A stretch of DNA of 5,180 bases from Nitrospirota bacterium (lineage in GTDB: Bacteria > Nitrospinota > Nitrospinia > Nitrospinales > Nitrospinaceae), in assembly GCA_030600405.1 (NCBI GenBank), contig JAUVMD010000128.1, positions 1 through 5,180 of the forward strand. The letters run 5' to 3'. Positions 1 to 5,180 of this stretch are shown here, one piece after another (position 1 is the stretch's first letter; each line of letters begins with the position of its first letter). The position numbers were made by a program, and so were the translations under genes. The notes beneath the pieces were generated by a model. It was not told the origin of the DNA. It did no database searches and was given only the letters and a program-made list of their open reading frames with translations.

Positions 1-1308
1 GCGCCGCATGACCGGACTATGGTCGTCCGGGGGAACGGCGTAGACTTTGACTCGACTTTTCATTTTGATCAAAAGCTTCGAGTAGGTTTTAGTGATGTCG
101 TAATGAATCGAATGGTTCGCAAACACATCTTCAAATGGCAACATTTCGCCGTCGACCGAAAGCTCCAGTGTGGCTTGCACCACCTCCTGAATCGAGCCTT
201 CCACCGGTTGCAGACGAAAGGTATGAGTACTGTGCTCGACCGGAACAGAATAGTTATATTCCGTAAGGTGGAAAATATCGTAGAACCGGTAACTTAATGG
301 AATCCCCTCCAGATCATGGGTGAGAGACTTAATATTGATGATATTCGAAAAGCTTTCGGTGACAGCATCCTCCTCCATGGTAACGGCTTGTCCACTTGTT
401 TGGGATTGCTCTGCCCGCTGGGAAACAAACAGTTCCGTTTCTTTGGCGATTTCTTCTTTTTCCGCCAAGGAATTTTCGGCTTCGATGGGCGGAGCTTTGG
501 TTTTCCCTTCAGCGGACAGGCTGTCCCAGTAAACCGCTCCCCTACGAACGATGATCAGACGTCCTGGCTCCATGGGTTGAAAGGAGGTATCATCGAACTG
601 GAAGGACGTAATCAGGCAAACGGTGCGCAGTGAATCACGCGGGTCTTCCAGATCCAGGGAAACCAGATCAGACTCGAAAACGGGCGGTTTTTCGGAAGGC
701 AACACTCTATGAAAGTAAAGGTTGCTTTCCGAATTTTTCCCGTGGTAAACAGCCATACTTCTGCCATCGCTAATAACAAAGTCGGCGCTTCCCAACTCGT
801 CCAGCTTCTCCATCCACGCTAAAAGTTCGCTACCCTCAATGTCGGTCAAGGCTTTCGCGGACGATTCCAGGAGTTTACCCAGCAAGAAGCAGAACGCCAG
901 TTCGGAATCGGTTCTCCCCACAGGTTCCAGAATATCGGACGGATCTGTATGAAGTTCCATCAGTGCGGTCGGATCCAACTGACCGTTGTGCAGAAAAAGC
1001 CAGTCGTAGCCGCCAAAACTACGCTGGAAGGGTTGGGTGTCGTGCTGGGTATATTGTTTGCTGGCCCCTTTTACCTTGCTCATAAAAATGGTGGAACGAA
1101 AACTGGTCCCGTCCTTAAGTGTGTCCAGCAAGGTCTGGGTATCCTTGGCCATAGCATCCTTCACTATGGAGGCCCCGTGGTCATCGTTGGGATACCAGCC
1201 AAACCCCCAACCCGGAGTTTTTAGAGCCTTGGAGTTTTCTCCAACCGGGAATGAAATGGAAGGGGAACCCATACAATCAAAATTAAGTGCTAGAATTTCT
1301 CCGAACAT
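1..1308 (-). CDS. Class II glutamine amidotransferase-like domain fused to bacterial transglutaminase N-terminal domain (partial, 3' end off window)
   Basis: This is an uninterrupted frame of 436 codons from ATG at 1308 to the left edge; an in-frame stop (TAA, 1338-1336) lies 9 codons upstream of the ATG. Residues 1-265 read as a class II GATase/NTN-hydrolase fold: start MFGEILALNFDC, GWGFGWYP at 33-40 (like the GWG.a.Y motif), DTQPF at 90-94 (like NTHPF), WLFLHNGQL at 103-111 (oxyanion HNG) and GRTDSELAF at 131-139 (the TDSE motif). Residues 266-335 are a Glu-rich linker. Residues 340-424 match a Bact_transglu_N beta domain (FHLTEYNYSVPV at 346-357, FRLQP at 364-368, FEDVFAN at 392-398), so a transglutaminase core probably follows outside the window. 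The nucleophile Cys expected at position 2 is Phe, and the usual HxRxAT arginine loop reads SKVKGAS, so glutaminase activity is doubtful. No strong Shine-Dalgarno precedes the ATG. ATG at 1272 is a possible later start but would remove the first beta strand. Domain assignment is from motif recognition; function is inferred. Confidence 0.85.
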   Translation of the reverse strand, partial: MFGEILALNFDCMGSPSISFPVGENSKALKTPGWGFGWYPNDDHGASIVKDAMAKDTQTLLDTLKDGTSFRSTIFMSKVKGASKQYTQHDTQPFQRSFGGYDWLFLHNGQLDPTALMELHTDPSDILEPVGRTDSELAFCFLLGKLLESSAKALTDIEGSELLAWMEKLDELGSADFVISDGRSMAVYHGKNSESNLYFHRVLPSEKPPVFESDLVSLDLEDPRDSLRTVCLITSFQFDDTSFQPMEPGRLIIVRRGAVYWDSLSAEGKTKAPPIEAENSLAEKEEIAKETELFVSQRAEQSQTSGQAVTMEEDAVTESFSNIINIKSLTHDLEGIPLSYRFYDIFHLTEYNYSVPVEHSTHTFRLQPVEGSIQEVVQATLELSVDGEMLPFEDVFANHSIHYDITKTYSKLLIKMKSRVKVYAVPPDDHSPVMRR

Positions 1309-1360
1309 TTCGCGTTTCGATATTTTGTTATTATGTTAATAATTGAAAATTCATAAAAAC

Positions 1361-1391
1361 ATTATACTATTTCTTTTTATTCATATAACAA
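1361..1391 (-). promoter_or_regulatory. Candidate sigma70-type promoter for the GATase-transglutaminase gene
   Basis: On the minus strand a perfect TATAAT lies at 1366-1361, with TTGTTA (4 of 6 matches to TTGACA) at 1391-1386, separated by 19 bases, which is longer than the ideal 17. Transcription would start near 1354, giving a leader of about 46 bases before the ATG at 1308. The surrounding DNA is extremely AT-rich (only 10 G/C in the 100 bases 1321-1420), so a TATAAT by chance is quite possible. If real, it would let the downstream gene be expressed separately from the DUF2126 gene. Confidence 0.4.
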
Positions 1392-1412
1392 TTAAAATAT
1401 TTTTTTGTATAT

Positions 1413-1443
1413 AAATTTTTGGGAACTCAAATCCCAGGAATTT
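1413..1443. other. Inverted repeat / small hairpin in the intergenic gap
   Basis: TGGGA (1420-1424) pairs with TCCCA (1432-1436) around a 7-base loop. In plus-strand RNA the stem can extend to 12 pairs (1413-1424 with 1432-1443) using two G-U wobbles; in minus-strand RNA those two positions are mismatches. It lies 17 bases beyond the stop of the small ORF at 1453-1533. It is followed by an A-rich rather than U-rich run in minus-strand RNA, so it is a poor intrinsic terminator for the operon and may be incidental. Confidence 0.3.
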
Positions 1444-1452
1444 TCTTAAAAA

Positions 1453-1533
1453 CTAAGCTTTTGAATCATTAGGATTTAATTCATAAACTTTCTTAGCAAT
1501 CGGCTTTGCCTCTTCTGGACTTCCTAAATACAT
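1453..1533 (-). CDS. Possible 26-residue small ORF resembling a TPR helix, or a TPR gene remnant
   Basis: ATG at 1533 is followed by 26 sense codons and TAG at 1455-1453. The predicted peptide begins MYLGSPEEAKPIAKK and ends VYELNPNDSKA. The G-x-PEEA...A...YELNPND pattern is what the second half of a tetratricopeptide repeat looks like. Its start is 15 bases after the stop of the DUF2126 gene, and AGAAGG (1544-1539) sits 5 bases before the ATG as a plausible ribosome binding site. It could be a translated microprotein, the last scrap of a decayed TPR gene (only three more codons, KAE, precede the ATG before an in-frame TAG), or chance. At 26 codons, sequence alone cannot decide. Confidence 0.3.
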   Translation of the reverse strand: MYLGSPEEAKPIAKKVYELNPNDSKA

Positions 1534-1538
1534 TTCTG

Positions 1539-1544
1539 CCTTCT
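1539..1544 (-). promoter_or_regulatory. Candidate ribosome binding site for the small ORF
   Basis: AGAAGG on the minus strand, 5 bases upstream of the ATG at 1533 and 4 bases past the TAA of the DUF2126 gene. It is a better Shine-Dalgarno match than anything seen before the ATGs of the two large genes here, and is the main argument that the small ORF could be translated. Confidence 0.3.
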
Positions 1545-1548
1545 AAAC

Positions 1549-4500
1549 TTACGCGATCTTTTTTCTAAGGTCTAACGTGTGAGGGAATTCCGGGTTAATC
1601 TCGGTGGGAGGGATCTTACATTTATTAGGCGAATGCCCCATGGCTTGGAACCGGGAAAGGCATCGTCCTTCGGCCTCCTCCGCGCTTGCGGGAAGGTCTT
1701 CCTCATTGCGTCCGCCTTGGTGTTCGACATGATAGGTACAGCCTCCAATGGAACGGTTATGGAGGATATCGATAACGTCAAAAACAAGCGGCGAGTTTAC
1801 GGGAAGCGTTGGGTGCAGGCCGGACGGGGGAGACCATGCTTTAAATCTGACGCCGGCAATAAACGTCCCACTTTCGGAAGTTGGTTTCAAAGGAAGCCGG
1901 CGACCGTTGCAGGTAACGACATAACGGGAATCAATAAACCCTTCTGTTTTTACCTGCAGGCGCTCCAGTGCGGCATCCACGCTCCGGCTCACTGCTCCCT
2001 GGTAGAGCTCTTCTCCCATGACATTCCACGCCTCGAGCGCCATTCTTAATTCTAATTTGATAGGACCTATTTGGGTCGATCCGTATTTTGGGAATCTGAA
2101 TTCTAAAAATGGCCGGAACCAGTCCAACTGAAAAGGATATCCGTTTGAACGCAACAACTGGATCACGTCGGATAAATCCTCCCAAAGTCGTTGAGGAAGC
2201 ATGAACTGGTCGTGCAAACGGGTTCCCCAACGGATCAGTTTTTGACGGTAAGGGGTTTTCCAAAAACAAGCTATGCATGCCCGCACCAAAAGTGTCATGA
2301 GAAGACTCATCTGAGGGTGAGGAGCCATTTCAAACCCTCGCATTTCTAATAGGCCCAACCGCCCCGTATCGCTGTCGGGGCTGTAGAGTTTATCGATGCA
2401 AAACTCCGCTCGATGGGTATTGCCTGTTATGTCGGTAAGCAGGTTGCGGAACAACCGGTCGACCAGCCAATAAGGCACTTTTTCTTTCTCGGGAATTTGG
2501 TCAAAGGCGATGCCCAGCTCATAAAGCGATTCGTGCCGTGCTTCGTCTATACGAGGCGCCTGACTCGTTGGCCCAATGAACAGAGATGAAAAAAAGTATG
2601 ACAAAGACGGGTGGTTTTGCCAAAAGATAATTAAACTTTTAAGCAAATCCGGACGCCGTAAAAAAGGACTGCCTGCCGGAATTGCCGCCCCCATGACAAG
2701 GTGATGTCCTCCCCCGGCGCCGACGCGCCGCCCGTCGGGTTGAAATTTCTCGGGGGTGAGCCGCGCCAAACGGCCTTCTTCGTAAATGGTTTGGATGATG
2801 TCAACCAACTCGTTCCAACTTCCGGCGGGTTGCATATTGATTTCTAAAACCCCGGGATCGGGCGTGATCTTAAAATATTGAATCCTGTGGTCGGCAGGAG
2901 GACCGTATCCTTCCAGGACAACGGGAGTGTCTAGTTGTTTGGCGACATTTCCAATGCGCCCAACCAATTCCAAAAAATGTTCGATATGCGAGACAGGAGG
3001 CAAAAACAAATGCAACTTGCCTTCCCGGCTCTCCGCACATATAGCGTGTCGGACTAAACCTGTGGGGTCATTCTCAAAGGACTTAGAGCTTGGCTTGGAA
3101 GCTTTTGCTCCCACCGACGTTAAATCCACAAAGCGATACTCCATAGTTGGAAACTCGCCGGTTTGCTGAAATGGATCTCTTTTTGAAAAAGTTTCTTCTT
3201 CCACCCCCGGCACAGAGGGCAAACTGTGCAACGGCAGGCGCAATCCTATTGGAGAGTCGCCGATGGTTAAGATGAGACGATCCGAACGAAACTTCCAAAA
3301 GTTGCTGATCCATTGATTTTTTTTCTGGGAATAACTCAGGGGCAACACATAACCCACCGGATCGGCGAGATGGCTATCCAGCAATTTTTGCAGGCGTTTT
3401 CTTTCGGTTTTTTCAAACAAATCTGTTTTGTAGATATCGCCCTCGATAGGCAGGCGGCTCTCTTTCCAAAGATAATACGCCGCGTCCTCTCTTGCAGGTA
3501 AAATGGCCTTAGTGGGAATGCCTAAGGATAGGGCCAGACGAGACATAAACCGTTGTGCGGTTTTGACGTCGTGACCATAATCCTTGCCGGACTCCGCAAA
3601 CAGAGAGTCGTCTTTCCAAATAGGTTTGCCGTCTTTCCGCCAGTAACAATTAAACGACCAACGGGGCAATATTTCTCCCGGATACCACTTCCCCTGCCCG
3701 TGAAACAGCAATCCGCCTGGCGCAAAGCGTTCTTTTAACCTTAAAAGGATGTCGTTGCCGCGTTCTTTTTTCCCCTCGCCCAACGCCGCAATCTTCCATT
3801 CCGCGCTTTCGCGGTCGTCAACCGAAACAAACGTGGGTTCCCCGCCCATCGTAAGACGCGCGTCATGGGCCTCCAAATCCTCATCCACTTTTTGCCCCAA
3901 GTCATTGATTTCGGTCCACTGCGCTTCGGTGTAAGGCTTAGTCACGCGGCGGTCTTCTTCGATGCGAACGATGGACATTTCAAAATCCATATTGGACTCA
4001 CAATCTTCCATAGATCCGGTAATGGGCGCCGCGCTGGTTGGGTTGGGGGTACAACATAAGGGGATATGTCCTTCGGCGGCAAAAAATCCGGAGGTTGGAT
4101 CGAGTCCCACCCACCCCGCTCCTGGCAAATAGACCTCCGTCCAAGCGTGCAGGTCCGTTACGTCTTCCTGCGGCCCCGGCGGTCCGTCAAGAGCCTTGAC
4201 ATCGGGTTTTAGCTGGGCCGAATAGCCCGAAGCAAAACGGGTGGCCAGACCGCGGTGGCGGAGTATTTGGCATAAGACCCAAGCCATATCTCTGCACGAT
4301 CCGGATTTCAGTTGAAGAGTTTCCTCGCAGGTTTGGATTCCCGGTTCCAAACGAATGATATACTTTAAATATTCGTTCAGCGTTCGGTTGACGTTGACCA
4401 AAAAATCATTGGTCGTTTTTTCCCTTTCAGGCAAGGTTTTAAGAAACTGATTGAGTAACGGTCCGTTTTCTTTAACCTCCAAATAAGGCTCCAACTCATC

Positions 4501-4833
4501 TGCCAACCAGGATTCGTACTTGAAAGGAAACGCCTGCGCATAATCCTCTAAAAAAAAATCAAACGGATTGAAAGCGCGGATATCGGCGACAAGATCCACT
4601 TCAATCTGGAACTCCTTTATCTTTTCAGGAAAAATAACGCGCGCCAGAAAATTTCCAAAAGGATCCTGTTGCCAATTGAGGAAATGTTTTTTTGGCGAAA
4701 CTTTTAAAGAATAGGATTGAATTGGAGCCCGCGTATGAGGAGCGGGCCGTAAGCGGATCGTTTGCGGCCCAAGCTGGATGGGCTTATCGTATCGATATCG
4801 GGTCAAATGATATAACGCAATCTGAATTCCCAT
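1549..4833 (-). CDS. Transglutaminase-DUF2126 (putative amidoligase) protein
   Basis: Full-length protein of about 1,094 residues, the usual size for this family. Residues 1-85 form a Bact_transglu_N beta domain (MGIQIALYHLTRYRYDKP, IRLRPAPH). Residues about 145-255 are a transglutaminase-like core with a complete triad: Cys180 in SGSCRDMAW, His229 in DLHAWTEVY, Asp245 in GLDPTSG. Residues about 310-1090 are DUF2126, classed as a putative amidoligase: LTMGGEPTF (327-335), GQGKWYPGE (379-387), DPGVLEINMQPAGSW (659-673), GAGGGHH (705-711), FIGPTSQAPRIDEAR (752-766), NTHRAEFCIDKLYSP (805-819), LEMRGFEMAPHPQM (829-842) and terminal NPEFPHTLDLR. No signal peptide or membrane segment is evident, so it is probably cytoplasmic. 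The start at ATG 4833 is chosen because the family begins right at M-x-I-x-x-AL-x-H; the frame also opens from a TTG at 4869, adding 12 residues, and neither start has a clear Shine-Dalgarno. It probably ligates amides and cleaves or transfers them on a peptide-like substrate; that is inference from family context. Confidence 0.95.
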   Translation of the reverse strand: MGIQIALYHLTRYRYDKPIQLGPQTIRLRPAPHTRAPIQSYSLKVSPKKHFLNWQQDPFGNFLARVIFPEKIKEFQIEVDLVADIRAFNPFDFFLEDYAQAFPFKYESWLADELEPYLEVKENGPLLNQFLKTLPEREKTTNDFLVNVNRTLNEYLKYIIRLEPGIQTCEETLQLKSGSCRDMAWVLCQILRHRGLATRFASGYSAQLKPDVKALDGPPGPQEDVTDLHAWTEVYLPGAGWVGLDPTSGFFAAEGHIPLCCTPNPTSAAPITGSMEDCESNMDFEMSIVRIEEDRRVTKPYTEAQWTEINDLGQKVDEDLEAHDARLTMGGEPTFVSVDDRESAEWKIAALGEGKKERGNDILLRLKERFAPGGLLFHGQGKWYPGEILPRWSFNCYWRKDGKPIWKDDSLFAESGKDYGHDVKTAQRFMSRLALSLGIPTKAILPAREDAAYYLWKESRLPIEGDIYKTDLFEKTERKRLQKLLDSHLADPVGYVLPLSYSQKKNQWISNFWKFRSDRLILTIGDSPIGLRLPLHSLPSVPGVEEETFSKRDPFQQTGEFPTMEYRFVDLTSVGAKASKPSSKSFENDPTGLVRHAICAESREGKLHLFLPPVSHIEHFLELVGRIGNVAKQLDTPVVLEGYGPPADHRIQYFKITPDPGVLEINMQPAGSWNELVDIIQTIYEEGRLARLTPEKFQPDGRRVGAGGGHHLVMGAAIPAGSPFLRRPDLLKSLIIFWQNHPSLSYFFSSLFIGPTSQAPRIDEARHESLYELGIAFDQIPEKEKVPYWLVDRLFRNLLTDITGNTHRAEFCIDKLYSPDSDTGRLGLLEMRGFEMAPHPQMSLLMTLLVRACIACFWKTPYRQKLIRWGTRLHDQFMLPQRLWEDLSDVIQLLRSNGYPFQLDWFRPFLEFRFPKYGSTQIGPIKLELRMALEAWNVMGEELYQGAVSRSVDAALERLQVKTEGFIDSRYVVTCNGRRLPLKPTSESGTFIAGVRFKAWSPPSGLHPTLPVNSPLVFDVIDILHNRSIGGCTYHVEHQGGRNEEDLPASAEEAEGRCLSRFQAMGHSPNKCKIPPTEINPEFPHTLDLRKKIA

Positions 4834-4911
4834 AAGGTTATTAGTAGCAAAATATGAAAAAGTTTTCAATCCAACAATGCCCCAAATGAGGTCCCTTCCC
4901 CGACAGATAAG

Positions 4912-5180
4912 TCATTGATTTTGAAATCCGGAGCGATTTGAGTCTGTCAACTGTTTGATTTCAAAGAAGGTTTCAAAAATTGCGTTACCCAGATTGTTTA
5001 AATCGGATTGGATATCATCTAGAAATTCATGCAACCCCATTGACATAGCTTCGCTCACGTTGGAGTAGTTGAGCTTGCCGGAAAGTTTTCCAAACTGTCT
5101 CTCCAGTTCGTTGTTGAAAGTACCCATGGGTGTACCCGTGATCCTGAACAAGGCCTGTTCTGCGTGGTTGACGCTGTATA
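4912..5180 (-). CDS. Alpha-E (DUF403) domain protein, C-terminal fragment (5' end off window)
   Basis: The open frame enters from the right edge; the first whole codon is 5178-5176, and 88 codons run to TGA at 4914-4912. The fragment reads YSVNHAEQALFRITGTPMG, then ERQFGKLSGKLNYSNVSE and GLHEFLDDIQSDLNNLGNAI. This matches the C-terminal helices of alpha-E proteins (SV...L..., G.L...L.Y..., GLHE.LD..Q..L...G.AI). A TTG at 5151 is only an internal Leu codon, not the start. The alpha-helical alpha-E protein is of unknown biochemical role but is almost always encoded beside circularly permuted ATP-grasp (DUF404/DUF407) and transglutaminase genes. Its stop lies 78 bases before the ATG of the next gene, in the same reading frame, consistent with one transcript. 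A polar tail (QLTDSNRSGFQNQ) follows the last helix. Confidence 0.88.
   Translation of the reverse strand, partial: YSVNHAEQALFRITGTPMGTFNNELERQFGKLSGKLNYSNVSEAMSMGLHEFLDDIQSDLNNLGNAIFETFFEIKQLTDSNRSGFQNQ

Noticed and set aside
1270..1272. Alternative ATG start for the GATase-transglutaminase gene
   Set aside because: It would remove EILALNFD, the first strand of the NTN-hydrolase fold; the ATG at 1308 keeps it. It also does not supply a Cys at position 2.
19..1339. Several plus-strand ORFs of 60-105 codons (19-297, 316-633, 949-1224, 1037-1339)
   Set aside because: All are antisense to the minus-strand GATase-transglutaminase frame, which has clear family motifs; none of the plus-strand products resembles a known protein.
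1413..1443. The intergenic hairpin as an intrinsic terminator of the minus-strand operon
   Set aside because: In the minus direction the stem has only 5 continuous pairs and is followed by an A-run, not a U-run; it is reported only as an inverted repeat.
1579..2049. A 156-codon plus-strand ORF
   Set aside because: It lies wholly antisense to the conserved C-terminal part of the DUF2126 gene, has no recognisable domain, and its composition is that of a complementary-frame shadow.
1931..2278. A 115-codon minus-strand ORF
   Set aside because: It overlaps the DUF2126 gene in another frame on the same strand, where the main frame carries continuous conserved motifs.
1..5180. CRISPR arrays, tRNA or rRNA genes, insertion sequences, long direct repeats
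   Set aside because: None was seen on reading through; nearly all of the window is accounted for by three conserved protein-coding genes.

Overview
The window holds three genes, all on the minus strand, from what looks like a chromosomal operon of a bacterium. The coding DNA is of moderate GC and the main intergenic gap is very AT-rich. No phylogenetic marker is present, so the organism cannot be named; a Gram-negative or environmental lineage is only a guess from the distribution of this operon type.

Read in the direction of transcription (high to low coordinates): (1) 5180-4912 is the C-terminal end of an alpha-E (DUF403) protein whose 5' part lies beyond the right edge. (2) 4833-1549 is a full-length protein of about 1,094 residues with an N-terminal transglutaminase unit (complete Cys-His-Asp triad) joined to a DUF2126 putative amidoligase. 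(3) 1548-1309 is a gap of 240 bases. It holds a possible 26-codon small ORF resembling a single TPR helix pair, a small inverted repeat, and a very AT-rich stretch with a perfect TATAAT box. (4) 1308-1 is the first 436 codons of a protein, open through the left edge, with a class II glutamine amidotransferase-like (NTN-hydrolase) domain, an acidic linker, and the N-terminal beta domain of a second bacterial transglutaminase.

Alpha-E, transglutaminase, DUF2126 amidoligase and NTN-hydrolase/GATase domains are known to co-occur, usually with circularly permuted ATP-grasp proteins (DUF404/DUF407). This set has been predicted computationally to make, ligate or remove a peptide or peptide-like tag. 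The chemistry is unproven as far as I know. Here DUF2126 (and probably an ATP-grasp protein off the window) would form amide bonds, the transglutaminase-fold domains would act as peptidases or amide-transfer enzymes, and the GATase-like domain would hydrolyse or bind an amide.

The most notable points are the GATase-transglutaminase fusion, the Phe in place of the catalytic Cys2 in its GATase domain, and the small TPR-like ORF between the two large genes.
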